Below are positions 25,444 to 36,000 of a stretch of 64,000 nt of DNA, in pieces; the stretch's first letter is position 1; each line of letters opens with the position of its first letter. Below the pieces are notes generated by a model that made no database searches, had not been told where the DNA came from, and was given only the letters and a program-made list of their open reading frames with translations. The stretch is taken from positions 32,888 through 96,887 of the forward strand of contig DAONDQ010000001.1 in the NCBI GenBank assembly GCA_035402645.1, read 5' to 3'. The position numbers were made by a program, and so were the translations under genes. Source of the DNA: DAONDQ01 sp035402645. GTDB taxonomy: Bacteria; Cloacimonadota; Cloacimonadia; Cloacimonadales; DAONDQ01.

Positions 25444-27279
25444 TTAAAAATTCGTTGGTGGTTTCTTGAACTTCCAACTCTCTGAATCGAAAGGTGTCAA
25501 ACCCGCCTTGGTATGTGTTTCCGGAAAGTTTGGTGGTTGCGTGAATGAGAAGCGATTATCAAAATGATAGTCCTTCTTATAACCAACTCCCGCACCACTT
25601 GCGCCCGGATAATTCATACCCTGACATGCGCCACCGTATTTGTAATTAGGAAAATTCCATGTATTATTATGATTGGGGGGATCGTTCGTACTTCTGTGCA
25701 CAAAACCACGTCGTCTTTGAGCCACGGATCCATACAGATGGATATACCCTCTTTCCATATAAGGAGCTGCTTCAGGCCATAATGGATTGAACCAGGGATA
25801 ATCGAGGGCAGGAGGCCATGGATTTAACGATGTTTGCGGATATGGCCGCAAATGAAGATCAATCTTGTTATACACCGTATTCCCTATCCTGATGTCCGGT
25901 GTGGAAGGGTGAGGATGCTGATATTCAAATGTAAATACACCATCCTTGTGCGGATCTCCGTCTCCATCACCCAAAGCACAAACGGCTGCATAAATCCAGA
26001 TACCCGTATGATCTCCTGTGTCACCACCACATGTATCGTGATGTCTCAATGAATCGACCGGGTCTCTGAACCCGTATTTAATATTGACCCTTTGTTCTGA
26101 AACCAGACCAACAAAATCATGCAGATTACCGTTCCCTGGAAGCGCACCTCCATCCGGGTTAACTCCCCTGGGCGTTTCGGTCAGAACAATATCACCGATC
26201 AGCGATAAAGTATCAGCGCATCCCCAAGTTTGCTTCCCTGTGAAAGTTCCTTCGATCCAAGTTTCATTTGGACAATAAATGGAATTGTTGGAAACAGAAC
26301 CGGCTGGTCCTTCAACCCATACGGTATCCATTTTGGTCAGCCAATAACCGAACAACTCAGGACCCTGAGGTGGCGGATATGCAGCATATACATCGATTGA
26401 TTCAGGTCTTGCATGCATTTGAATCGTACCGATCCATGAATGATAGTTTGTTCCAGAAACCTTGACCCGAACAATCTTGGAAGGATCGTGACCACCTGGA
26501 AAATGGGGGCCGGCTTCAATCAGGTTGGCTGTTGCGGGAAATTCCAACTGCGGGGAATGTTCAAAATAATTAGCATGGAAAATCGTAGTATAGGGAACAG
26601 TACCACTTGAACTTTGAAAAACACCCGATGTTGATACATCGCCATAGAATGTCGGCCAGCCATTATTTAATCCACCGCCCAGCTGCTCAACCCAGATATC
26701 TGAATTACTATGAACCTTACCGTAGATCACGTCGGGACCATAAAAATATACACGTCCTGCTTCAACACCGAGATCGGAATTTTCGGACTGGTCGATATCA
26801 GAGAAATAATGATATCCTGCAAAGGTCGAACGCCGAATGTCTTTTTCAGCGTATTTTTTTACAGGAGATACATTTCTCGACCAAACCATTCCGGAACCGC
26901 TTCCTCTCTTTGCTGATACAAGAGATTGTACCGTATATCCGTTCGTAGTATATAGACCGCCTCCAGTCGTAACGTTTGCTTTCACGATCTTTGTTTTCAT
27001 GAAATAGGCTGTTCTGGCATCGGTTGACATAACATCAAATTGTTGCGTAGGCAATGTAAATCCTTCGCCAGAATAATCGGTCGTCCTACAAGCCAATAAA
27101 CCACGAAAAGCCTGGTAGCGCAATAAATGCGTTTCCTGAAGCCCGTCATATTGCACACGGGCAGAAACTGCATCCTTGAGTGCCACACCAGTCATCGCAA
27201 CACTGGACAAAAAGGCAACGACAACAACTGCCATGGCAAGTCCAAGATTACCTTTTTGATTCATTAAGAATAAACGCAT
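25444..27279 (-). CDS. Large pilin-like exported protein, paralogue C, within the pilus operon
   Basis: About 611 residues from the ATG at 27279. This start matches the leaders of the other copies (MRLFLMNQKGNLGLAMAVV) and has an AAGGA site; in-frame ATGs further upstream do not align. It is collinear with the copies at 10246-12075 and 12270-14096, sharing LRYQAFRGLLACRTTDYSGE, the GPDVIYGKVHSNSDIWVEQ block and the end ESWKFKKPPTNF. It sits between the PilW-like prepilin gene and pilM, where PilX/PilY-type genes occur in other species. That position suggests a minor-pilin or pilus-tip role. No catalytic motif is seen. Confidence 0.75.
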   Translation of the reverse strand: MRLFLMNQKGNLGLAMAVVVVAFLSSVAMTGVALKDAVSARVQYDGLQETHLLRYQAFRGLLACRTTDYSGEGFTLPTQQFDVMSTDARTAYFMKTKIVKANVTTGGGLYTTNGYTVQSLVSAKRGSGSGMVWSRNVSPVKKYAEKDIRRSTFAGYHYFSDIDQSENSDLGVEAGRVYFYGPDVIYGKVHSNSDIWVEQLGGGLNNGWPTFYGDVSTSGVFQSSSGTVPYTTIFHANYFEHSPQLEFPATANLIEAGPHFPGGHDPSKIVRVKVSGTNYHSWIGTIQMHARPESIDVYAAYPPPQGPELFGYWLTKMDTVWVEGPAGSVSNNSIYCPNETWIEGTFTGKQTWGCADTLSLIGDIVLTETPRGVNPDGGALPGNGNLHDFVGLVSEQRVNIKYGFRDPVDSLRHHDTCGGDTGDHTGIWIYAAVCALGDGDGDPHKDGVFTFEYQHPHPSTPDIRIGNTVYNKIDLHLRPYPQTSLNPWPPALDYPWFNPLWPEAAPYMERGYIHLYGSVAQRRRGFVHRSTNDPPNHNNTWNFPNYKYGGACQGMNYPGASGAGVGYKKDYHFDNRFSFTQPPNFPETHTKAGLTPFDSESWKFKKPPTNF

Positions 27280-27333
27280 GTCCATTCCTTTCTTACACGG
27301 TCTGAAATGTGTGCCCATGACAAATCAGCTATC

Positions 27334-27933
27334 CTACATCTTGTTGATAGCCATTTTTGTCGAATAGCTCACATATCGATATACGTTCTTACGGATCTCT
27401 ACTTTTGCAGACAAATTAACTTGCAGCACCTTTGCCGGTGATGACGAGTTGACTTGTGAAAATGATAATCCCGTAACTTTGATTTTATTATTTCTGCTTT
27501 GCTTGGGGAAGAGATAGATCGGGGATGATGGTTGCAAAGTACCATGTAAATAGGTACCCCGAACTGCTTTCCCATCGAACCAGAATTTGACATAATCGCC
27601 CTGATGGGTAATATCCTGTGCCTGTGTCTTCAATACAATCCCGGCGGCACCATTGGGACCACCCTGGAAGAATGATACAGTATCTGCATTGGCAACACCA
27701 TACCATACCTTCTGGTTCGTTCCTTCGCTCATTATTAATCCGTATTTGATCCCTCTCTGCAGGCAATCATATGCTTGCGTTTGAAGATCAGAGACACGGG
27801 TAAGCTCTTCATATTTAGAGAAGAATGCTGCAAAAGCAGTAGCGGCGGCAGCAAAGATGACACCGGAAATTGCGATGGCAACAACCAGTTCTATGAGTGT
27901 AAAACCAAATTGTGATTTTGCATTTCGTATCAT
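27334..27933 (-). CDS. Minor prepilin, PilW/PilV-like
   Basis: 199 residues with a type IV prepilin leader SQFG, cleavage before FTLIELVVAIAISG, Glu at +5, and the long hydrophobic helix. The C-terminal part is a small beta domain. It is transcribed after the PilV-like gene. It is likely part of the minor pilin complex that primes assembly. Confidence 0.82.
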   Translation of the reverse strand: MIRNAKSQFGFTLIELVVAIAISGVIFAAAATAFAAFFSKYEELTRVSDLQTQAYDCLQRGIKYGLIMSEGTNQKVWYGVANADTVSFFQGGPNGAAGIVLKTQAQDITHQGDYVKFWFDGKAVRGTYLHGTLQPSSPIYLFPKQSRNNKIKVTGLSFSQVNSSSPAKVLQVNLSAKVEIRKNVYRYVSYSTKMAINKM

Positions 27934-27944
27934 ATTTGCTCTTC

Positions 27945-28376
27945 CTATTGTGCTATATCCGCAGAAATTGCGAAGTCTTCTCTTAATGCTACTGAACGTA
28001 ACCTTCGATCTCCGGGCTCAGTCCACTGTACTGTAATGATGATCGGCTGATGATACATAAGTTGACCCAAGGCATTGTCAGATTGAATGTTTGGCTTGGA
28101 AAAAAGCATCTTTCCAATCAACTGATGACCATTTGGATATGTGTCTATCACCACCGGCATCCAATTAAATTCATCGAAGTTCTTTAGCGCATTGAACATA
28201 TAGTATTGCCATTCCAGTTCACCGGAAGCAATTAATGTCGCAACCCTGTCATGAGAATTGCGGACAAGCGTCTTCTGGCTATACACGATGGCAATATATA
28301 ATGCTGCAAATGATGCCACTACAATGACAGCAGATAATATAACATCCAGTAGGGTAAACCCTTTTTCATTATTCAT
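27945..28376 (-). CDS. Minor prepilin, PilV-like
   Basis: 143 residues from the ATG at 28376 (the alternative start at 28394 has no clear ribosome site). The leader MNNEKG precedes FTLLDVILSAVIVVASF, so position +5 is Asp instead of the usual Glu. In PilV/GspI-type minor pilins variation here is tolerated less often, so this is worth noting. It lies between pilT and the PilW-like gene. Confidence 0.75.
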   Translation of the reverse strand: MNNEKGFTLLDVILSAVIVVASFAALYIAIVYSQKTLVRNSHDRVATLIASGELEWQYYMFNALKNFDEFNWMPVVIDTYPNGHQLIGKMLFSKPNIQSDNALGQLMYHQPIIITVQWTEPGDRRLRSVALREDFAISADIAQ

Positions 28377-28397
28377 GATCCGACCTATGTGCATCGC

Positions 28398-29453
28398 TTA
28401 GAAACCAACACCTGTAGCGAACAATTTAGGATTATCCGCCACCTGTTCGGCCAGTGTTCTATCGACGAGATTATTCATTACATGATTGTAGAGAGATTGA
28501 TCTTTGGTTTGCATGCCTTCTTTCGTTCCAGCCTGGATCACAGAAGGTATCTGATATGTCTTTTCCTCACGGATAAGATTTCTAACAGCAGCGTTCGCGA
28601 TCATGATCTCAAGAGCCGGAACACGTCCCTTGCCGTCCTTTGTGGGAAGCAGGGTTTGTGCCACGACAGCTTCCAGGGATTCGGACAACATGGAACGAAC
28701 CTGTTGCTGTTGCTCTTTCGGGAACATGTCGATCACACGGTCGATGGATTTTGTTGCACTGCTGGTATGCAGGGTGGCTAAAACCAAGTGACCGGTTTCT
28801 GCAGCGGTCAAAGCTAATTGAACCGTTGCAAGATCACGCATTTCACCAACGAGAATCACATCAGGGTCTTCACGAAGAGCTGACTTCAAGGCGGCGGTAA
28901 ATGACCATGTGTCATGTCCGAGTTCGCGTTGATTGATCAACGAGTTCTTACTGCGATGGACAAATTCGATCGGGTCTTCGATTGTAATGATATGGCAATA
29001 TCTGCTTTCATTGACCTGGTCGATCATCGTGGCAAGAGTCGTTGATTTTCCGCTTCCGGTAGGTCCCGTCACAAGAATGAGTCCCTTTTCTTTCGTGGTA
29101 AGCTTCTTGAGAGAATCCGGCAGGTGAAGTTCATCGAAAGTTTTTATTTCGTTTGGAATTACACGAAACGCAGCAGCTAATCCATTGATCTGATGAAATG
29201 CATTCACACGGAATCGAACATCATTGGACAGTTTTGTGGAAAAGTCCAATTCCAGGTTCTTCTTGAAAATCTCTTTCTGCGAGTCATTCATAACTCCATA
29301 AATCAGATTTTCAATCTCTTCTGCAGACAGTATCGGCAGATTGAGACGCTTCATCCTTCCGTTGACACGCACCATCGGATAAGAACCTGTACTGATGTGC
29401 AGATCCGATGCTCCTGCATCTGATGTAAATTTCAATAATTCTTGAATGGTCAA
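28398..29453 (-). CDS. pilT: Type IV pilus retraction ATPase PilT
   Basis: 351 residues. The N-terminal PAS-like domain starts LLKFTSDAGASDLHISTGSYP. Walker A is GPTGSGKSTTL, the Asp/Walker B region DPDVILVGEMRDLATVQLAL, and the His box GHLVLATLHTSSATKSIDR. There is no tetra-cysteine zinc site, which separates it from PilB. PilT disassembles the pilus, driving twitching and DNA uptake. It follows pilA by 20 bp. Confidence 0.95.
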   Translation of the reverse strand: MTIQELLKFTSDAGASDLHISTGSYPMVRVNGRMKRLNLPILSAEEIENLIYGVMNDSQKEIFKKNLELDFSTKLSNDVRFRVNAFHQINGLAAAFRVIPNEIKTFDELHLPDSLKKLTTKEKGLILVTGPTGSGKSTTLATMIDQVNESRYCHIITIEDPIEFVHRSKNSLINQRELGHDTWSFTAALKSALREDPDVILVGEMRDLATVQLALTAAETGHLVLATLHTSSATKSIDRVIDMFPKEQQQQVRSMLSESLEAVVAQTLLPTKDGKGRVPALEIMIANAAVRNLIREEKTYQIPSVIQAGTKEGMQTKDQSLYNHVMNNLVDRTLAEQVADNPKLFATGVGF

Positions 29454-29473
29454 AACAACCTCCCAGCGGTCAA

Positions 29474-29905
29474 CTACTCCTTACTTCCGGTATTGATATC
29501 TGTCCATTCATCAATGCCGTAACCGTGGAATTTTGCTTCATTTTCGTCATAATAGACTTGTTTGCCTTCGCCAGCTGCAAAATCTGCTGTTGAAGTTGCT
29601 ATATATTTGGTTGGGGGATTGCCGACAACTTCAAACGTCCAGTTCTTTGCAGTTGCATTACCGATCTTAGCATCTTTCAGTGCTTCGTCGATCGAGTAGT
29701 TTTCTGTGCTGCCGTAGGTCTGCTGATAAACATCATATGCAGTACGAATTGAACGAAGAGCAGTCTGCGCTTCGGTTGAACGGGATTTCTCCACATAACG
29801 AAGGTATCTTGGTACTGCGAATGCAGCCAAAATCGCAACGATGATAACAACCACCAAGATTTCAATCAATGTGAAGCCTTTTTGATTTTTCATGTTTCTG
29901 AACAT
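29474..29905 (-). CDS. pilA: Major type IV pilin PilA
   Basis: 143 residues. The leader MFRNMKNQKG is followed by FTLIEILVVVIIVAILAAFAV, with Phe+1 and Glu+5 as in classical type IVa pilins and GspG. The rest is a short globular domain without a Cys pair. The ATG at 29905 has a perfect AGGAGG site six bases away. It is first in the operon behind a sigma-54-like promoter and far smaller than proteobacterial adhesive pilins. A GspG-type pseudopilin is the main alternative, but the neighbouring pilT and pilMNOPQ favour a pilus. Confidence 0.85.
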   Translation of the reverse strand: MFRNMKNQKGFTLIEILVVVIIVAILAAFAVPRYLRYVEKSRSTEAQTALRSIRTAYDVYQQTYGSTENYSIDEALKDAKIGNATAKNWTFEVVGNPPTKYIATSTADFAAGEGKQVYYDENEAKFHGYGIDEWTDINTGSKE

Positions 29906-29942
29906 TATGTTCCTCCTGGATTTTTTTGCTCATTTTTAATAA

Positions 29943-29959
29943 AGCACATTGTGTGCCAA
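29943..29959 (-). promoter_or_regulatory. Sigma-54 (-24/-12) promoter of the pilA operon
   Basis: The minus strand reads TTGGCAC-ACAAT-GTGCT, with GG and GC 12 bp apart as in the TGGCAC-N5-TTGC consensus (one mismatch in the -12 TTGC). The start site predicted from it lies near 29932, giving a ~27-nt leader before pilA. The site also contains the palindrome GCACA-TTG-TGTGC. RpoN-dependent pilA transcription is known in several bacteria. Confidence 0.65.
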
Positions 29960-30082
29960 TCGCTCAAACTATTTTCATGGGGAAATACATACTTTGCTGA
30001 TAATGAATTTGCTTGACTGTTTTACCGCTCTACCGGACAAAGAAAAACGAATGTTTCTACATCTGTATCAAAAGGAGTTAAG

Positions 30083-32221
30083 ATGTTAAAAAAAGCACTC
30101 ATACTGACATTGTCCTTCCTATTCTGTATTGCAACAATCGTTTTTGCCATACAATCGGTCAAACAAAAAAATAATAATCAGATTAAAAATGGAAAGGCAA
30201 AAACAGTCAATGTAAAAAAATCAACTGTCCAATCCGTAACTCCAGATACCACTGCAACTAAAAAAAGCAGTCCCATTGTAGCCGATTATAAAGGCGGAGT
30301 CATTACCAGAGCAGACGTTGAAGAAAGAATTGCCAAAATCCCCGCACAATATCAACCACAATACCAGACAACCCAAGGTATGGGTAAGATCCTCGACATG
30401 ATGGCAACTGAAGTTGTTTTCTATCAGAAAGCCCTGAAAGAAGGTTTAGATAAGGATCCGACTCTTATCCAGAAGATGAATGATGGCTTAAAGCCTTTAT
30501 TCATGCAGGAATATTATCAGCGTAACATCCAGAAACGTGTTCAGATATCACCAGCCGATAAGGAAACTTATTACAATCAGAACAAGAAGAAATATTTTGA
30601 TAGCCCGAACACGACCATCGCATATCTCCAAACTTCCGATAAGAAGGATGCAGACAAGGCAATTGCTGCTCTCAGGAAAGGCATGTCTTTTGCTGAAGCG
30701 GTGAAGGAATTCTCCACCAACAAATATTCCAAGGAATTACAGGGAAAGATCAAGAATATCCGCTCCAACGGTTATATCCCGGGTGTTGGAAATGATACTG
30801 GTCTTGATTCCCTGATCACTTCTGCGGTTGCAGATTCAACCACTCTTTACGGTCCATATCAGACATCCAATGGATTTCATATTTTCAAGGTGATGTCCCG
30901 TGTTCCAGGCAGACAAAAGACATTTGAAGAAGTGGCTGGTGACATCGAAAATAAAATTCGCCCCACCAAGGAAAATGATCTGACCAAATTCGTCGTAGAC
31001 AGCCTGAAAACTGTGTATCAGATCAAGATCAATAATTCTGTTCTGGACTCTCTGAATCAAAAGAACGATAAGCTCAGCAATGATCTGATGAACCAAAAAC
31101 TGGTCACCTCCAACGACCCTTCCCTTGATTTGACAGCGAAGGACTTTCTCGATATCATGAAATCCCTGTCTCCCCAAGAACAAATGATGTTTACGAAAGG
31201 ATCTGGAAAGACACAATTCCTTGATCAGGTTCTCACACGTAATCTATTCGCTGCTGAAGCAAAAAGACTCAATTATGACAAGTTGCTCGCAAATACGGAT
31301 AATTACATCCAGACCAAGCGTTATGTGCTTCTTCAGCAAATCTATACCGATCTTGTGCTGAATGCGATCAAGATCACTAATGAAGACAAACAACAGTACT
31401 ATAACCAAAACAAGGAACTGTTTGCGATTCAGCCGAATCGTAAGATTCAACAACTGACCTTCCTCAAGGAAGATGAAGCAAAGAAAATGAGAACCAAATA
31501 CGTTGGTCTTCTGAAAAAGCACAAGAATGACGCTATCCTCGATATGATCCGTAAGTCATCAACCAAACCTGAACAGGATGGTAACATCGATAATATCTAT
31601 CGTAATAACATCATTCCCGGAATCGGTACCGATTCCACTTATAGCCAAATGGTTTGGAAAACCCCATTGAATGAAACAAGCCCTGTCTTCAAGAACAGCA
31701 AAGGCAACTTTGTTTTCCTGACAGTCCTTGCTGATAATCCGATAACCTATCGTTCCTTTAACGAAGTCGAACCACGAATTGAGCTGGCTTTGAAGAAAGA
31801 TAAGGAAAAAGAAAAGAGAGATAGTGTTACCCAGGATCTGAAGACTGAATTCAACTTCAAGGAATATCCTGAAAGACTTGAAGTCACACGCACTGCAAAA
31901 GAGTACTTTGACATGGCTGATACCGCAGCCCGTAACCAAAAATACTCTGATGCCATCTCCAGTTATGATGAGATCATCAAACGTTATGCGAATGGTACAG
32001 ATGATTATAAGGCAATGTTCATGAAGGGATTCCTGTTGGCAGAAGAAATGAAGAAAACTGATGAAGCCGTCAAAGTCTTCGAAACTTTCCTGTCTAAATA
32101 CAAGCAGGGTGAATTGAATGAATCAGCAAAATACATGTTGGATGAATTGAAAAACGGTACCGCTAACGAAGAAATCCCAATCAAGAATCAAGATACTGGC
32201 AGCTCCGACGATAAGGAGTAA
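30083..32221 (+). CDS. Periplasmic parvulin-type peptidyl-prolyl isomerase (SurA/PpiD-like) with TPR tail
   Basis: 712 residues with an N-terminal signal or anchor (ALILTLSFLFCIATIVFA) and a Lys/Thr-rich linker. A SurA_N-like helical region follows (VITRADVEERIAKIPAQ, MMATEVVFYQKALKEGLDKDP), then a PpiC rotamase domain around residues 160-280 (MSFAEAVKEFSTN, GPYQTSNGFHIFKVMSR). A second, degraded rotamase-like domain lies around 450-560, and a TPR-like tail (YSDAISSYDEIIKRYANG) ends the protein. It would help outer-membrane protein folding. It is read away from pilA, one of only two plus-strand genes, with an AAAGGAG site and its own terminator. Confidence 0.85.
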   Translation: MLKKALILTLSFLFCIATIVFAIQSVKQKNNNQIKNGKAKTVNVKKSTVQSVTPDTTATKKSSPIVADYKGGVITRADVEERIAKIPAQYQPQYQTTQGMGKILDMMATEVVFYQKALKEGLDKDPTLIQKMNDGLKPLFMQEYYQRNIQKRVQISPADKETYYNQNKKKYFDSPNTTIAYLQTSDKKDADKAIAALRKGMSFAEAVKEFSTNKYSKELQGKIKNIRSNGYIPGVGNDTGLDSLITSAVADSTTLYGPYQTSNGFHIFKVMSRVPGRQKTFEEVAGDIENKIRPTKENDLTKFVVDSLKTVYQIKINNSVLDSLNQKNDKLSNDLMNQKLVTSNDPSLDLTAKDFLDIMKSLSPQEQMMFTKGSGKTQFLDQVLTRNLFAAEAKRLNYDKLLANTDNYIQTKRYVLLQQIYTDLVLNAIKITNEDKQQYYNQNKELFAIQPNRKIQQLTFLKEDEAKKMRTKYVGLLKKHKNDAILDMIRKSSTKPEQDGNIDNIYRNNIIPGIGTDSTYSQMVWKTPLNETSPVFKNSKGNFVFLTVLADNPITYRSFNEVEPRIELALKKDKEKEKRDSVTQDLKTEFNFKEYPERLEVTRTAKEYFDMADTAARNQKYSDAISSYDEIIKRYANGTDDYKAMFMKGFLLAEEMKKTDEAVKVFETFLSKYKQGELNESAKYMLDELKNGTANEEIPIKNQDTGSSDDKE

Positions 32222-32240
32222 TCCTACATAAATCATGAAA

Positions 32241-32266
32241 AACCGCATCTCCGGATGCGGTTTTTT
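32241..32266. terminator. Bidirectional intrinsic terminator
   Basis: Stem AACCGCATC / GATGCGGTT with a TCCG loop. Six T follow on the plus strand and about five on the minus strand. It ends the isomerase gene and probably also the type I restriction operon coming from the other side. Confidence 0.85.
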
Positions 32267-32353
32267 ATTATCGTTTACTTTTGATTATCAATTGTAAACT
32301 CTGTAAACACTTTGCGAATATTCATTTCTAAAATACATGATGATGAGAGCTTC

Positions 32354-33061
32354 TTAAATGACAGAAAATTCAAGCCTGGCTTTTCTCTGCTGCCAATCGG
32401 GCATTACCCTTGATAACTTACGATAAAATCCGGTATTATGCTTCGGGTGGAAGATATGGCATAACTCGTGTACAATGATATAATCGATACAAACCATCGG
32501 TGTCTTGATCAATTCAGTATTGAATAAAATCCTATTCCCCGTGCAGCTGCCCCATCGCTTTTGCATTTTTCGAAAAGTCAGAACCGGTTCCTCTTCCAAG
32601 GTATTTTCAAACTGCTGATAATACACCCGGAACCTTTCGGAAATTCTTCTGACAGCTTGTTTCCGATACCAGCCGTGCATGAGTTTGCGGACCCTTTCCT
32701 TATTATTTATATCTGTTAGTTCTACGATAAACCACTTCCCGAGTAATCGAACCCTATTATGGGTGGATTCCACCTTTTTCAATCTATATTGCCTTCCCAA
32801 ATAATAGAACGTTTCCCCGCTTTCATACCGGTGTTCAACAGGTAATGGGAAGAACTGCTCGAAGTAATGTCTTTTCTTGCGGATAAGGAGTGCCTTCTTA
32901 TCAAGGACACTCGTGATATTTTCCCAGGTAATGGATACATTTCCCCTGAACTCGATTGATAGATCAGGCTTAATGAAGATGCTGCTTGTTTTCCTTGAAC
33001 TCAGGACCACATTGATCTCAATCACTTGGTCATCGAGTACCCATTCACGTTTATAATTCAT
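32354..33061 (-). CDS. YgjP-like (DUF45) zinc metallopeptidase, last gene of the type I R-M operon
   Basis: 235 residues. The C-terminal zinc site is HELCHIFHPKHN (H198, E199, H202, with a further His downstream), preceded by the family signature RKMQKRWGSCTGNRILFN. This is the YgjP/DUF45 (SprT-like) family, often found beside hsdR genes. It starts in an ATGA overlap with hsdR, so it is translationally coupled. Its job in restriction systems is unknown; processing of HsdR or of DNA-bound protein is possible. Confidence 0.88.
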   Translation of the reverse strand: MNYKREWVLDDQVIEINVVLSSRKTSSIFIKPDLSIEFRGNVSITWENITSVLDKKALLIRKKRHYFEQFFPLPVEHRYESGETFYYLGRQYRLKKVESTHNRVRLLGKWFIVELTDINNKERVRKLMHGWYRKQAVRRISERFRVYYQQFENTLEEEPVLTFRKMQKRWGSCTGNRILFNTELIKTPMVCIDYIIVHELCHIFHPKHNTGFYRKLSRVMPDWQQRKARLEFSVI

Positions 33062-36000
33062 GGTCTTCTATGCTGCGCTATACTGATGCATTGATCAAGG
33101 ATTTCATCGATCTTATCGAAATCAGGTTTCACCTCGTATTCCTGCATCTCCTCATAGATACGGTCTTCCATATCGATCTTCATTTTGTTCTGAACATCGA
33201 TATTGTTCGCCCAGTCCACAATTCTATCTTTTTCTATGATCTTATCAATTTCCAAAGCCATCTTTGCCAAGACATCATTCTTATTCGGCAAATCTATGGA
33301 ACTCAAAGATTTATTGATCGCTCCAAAATATGCCTTCGCCACATCATTTTCCGCAAGAACAGAAGGTGTATCATCTCCTGTCCTGCTTATGATATTCTTC
33401 ATGATATCCGATACTTTCTTAAGATAATCGAGAGCATTGATTCGCCCTTCCCTGAAAGCCTTAATCGTATCATCGAGAAGCTCAGAGAACTTCCTGTAAA
33501 AAATCGGATCATTATCCATTCGGGTCTGAATTTCCAACTTTGTCCTATGTGCGATGGTATCAGCCTTTGCAGTATCGGAGTGTAACTGCTCCACTTCATC
33601 CTTGAAGGCATCGTCGAAGATATTGACCAAATTCGTTATAGGTACGGCAGGATTGGCTTTCACGTATGTATTCAGGAGATCCTGGATTTTCTTCTCATAA
33701 TCACTGAACTTGATTTTCTCTGCATATCTCTGTGCTACGGACGATTTCAGTTTCTGGAAAAACTGATTGTCATTCTGGTATTGCATCACCTTTTGATTGT
33801 CCGTTGTCAGGTAGAAATCCTCGCTGGACGTAGCAATCATCAAAGCCCTGCTGTAAGCGGAAAGTCTTTCATAGAATTGCTCCCGAAGTGCCTTATCACC
33901 CAATAGCAGTTCAAATTCCTCTTCATCTGCAGGATTATTTATGGTTTTGAATGTATCCCAGAGAATGGTATGTTTTTCAGGAAGCTTTGCCGTCTCCACT
34001 TTGATATCACTCAATAAGCAGGCAATGTCTGCCTCATCGAATTCCGGTAACTTCGAATATAGGTCAAGAGCGTTATTCAACCCTTCCAGAATACCATAAT
34101 AGTCTATAATAAAGCCAAAATCCTTTTCATCATACAGACGATTCACACGCGCAATAGCTTGCAGCAAGGTATGATCCTTCAGGTTTCTCGTCAGGTATAG
34201 TACCGTATTCAGTGGCGCATCAAAACCTGTCAGCAGTTTATCCACGACAATGATGATCTCAGGTGTATCGGAATACTTGAAGGCATTGATGATTTGTTTG
34301 TTATATTGCTTTTCATCTCCAAAGCGCTTCATCATATGTTGCCAGAAGGGAATTATTTCATTTGCATTGGGACTCTCGATATCTGTTTCACCTTCTCTGT
34401 CATCCGGTCCTGATATAAGAACTTCTGTGCTCACTTTACCGAATTCATCCAGAAACTTCTTATACTTGAGTGCAGTTGGTCTATCATTTGCAACCAACTG
34501 CCCCTTGAAACCGGAGTTCTGAAAATAGGTTGAGTAATGAATCCCAATATCCCATGCAATGGCTTTGACTGTTTCATCGGTTTTCTGGATTTGATCGGTG
34601 GTGGAATACTTCCTTTTCAAATCGGCTTTCTGTTCTTTGGTCAGATTAGCCGTTACTGCTTCAAACCATCTGTCTATGCCTTCCTTTTGAACTTCCTGGA
34701 TAACATGCCTACCCTCATAAAGCAGGGGTACTACCGCTTTGTCTTTCACAGCTTCCTGCATGGTATAGGTATTGATGAGTCCCCCGAATTTCATCAGCGT
34801 GTTCTTCTCACCCTTCATGATGGGTGTGCCTGTAAAACCTATATAACAGGCATTGGGGAGAACTCTTTTCAGTTTGGCATGCAATCTTCCAAATTGGGCA
34901 CGGTGACTCTCATCCACCAATACAAATATATCAGGCGATGAGTTGATCACATCCTGTGCATTCAGGGCTACATCGAATTTATTGATGATAGCAGTAATGA
35001 TGGTTGCCTTGTTCTGCTCGATCAGCCTTGCCAGGTGCGCTCCTGAACGGGCTTGCTCCGGCTCCTTCCCGCAGGCTCTGAAAGTATCATATATCTGGTC
35101 ATCCAAATCCACTCTATCCGTCACCAGCACGATCCTGTAATTGGGAATATCGGGCGACAGCACCAGGCATTTTGCCAGCATGACCATGGTAAGTGATTTA
35201 CCGCTGCCTTGCGTATGCCAGACCACTCCGCCTTTTCTCTTTTTATTGTCACCTGACAGGCGAATACGTTCCAAGATCGTTTGCACACAAAAATACTGCT
35301 GATACCTGGCGATCTTCTTTTCACCCCCATCATAGAGAATGAACTTGTATGTCAGCTCCAGCAGTCTTTCAGGACGGCACAGGGAATAAAGCATCCTGTC
35401 CTGTTCCGTAACCAGGTTCTCAGAGCATGACTCGATGACATTCCGGATATGGGCGTCATTGCCATAAGCAGCAATGATCCTGGTGGTTTCACTTTCCAGC
35501 AGCACTTTTTGTTTGACTGCCTGTGCTTCGGTATCCACTTCCTCACGCCAGATTGCCCAGAACTTCGCTGAAGTTCCACACGTTGCATACATCGCTTCAT
35601 TCTTGGATAGTACCATCAGCATCTGGCTGTAATGAAACAACCTGGGTATCTCATCGTTCTTCTGGTTTCGTATCTGCTGACTTATCGCCTGATCCATGGG
35701 ATCTTTGATGGATGGACTCTTGCATTCTATCACCACCAGGGGGATACCGTTTACAAACAGGACAATATCCGGTCTCCTGGTTTCATAACTACCTGTCCTT
35801 TCCACGGCAAATTCTTCCGTAACCTGGTAGATATTGTTCTTCGGCTGCTTCCAATCGATGTAATTCATCCAGAAGCTTTTCAGGTCTCCTTCCACGATCT
35901 GGGGCAGGCTTTTCCCAAGTGAAAGCAAATCGAATATCCTCTCGTTCGTTCGAATCAAACCCTCATAGGATATCTCCTTGAGCGTTTCCACTGCGGAAAT

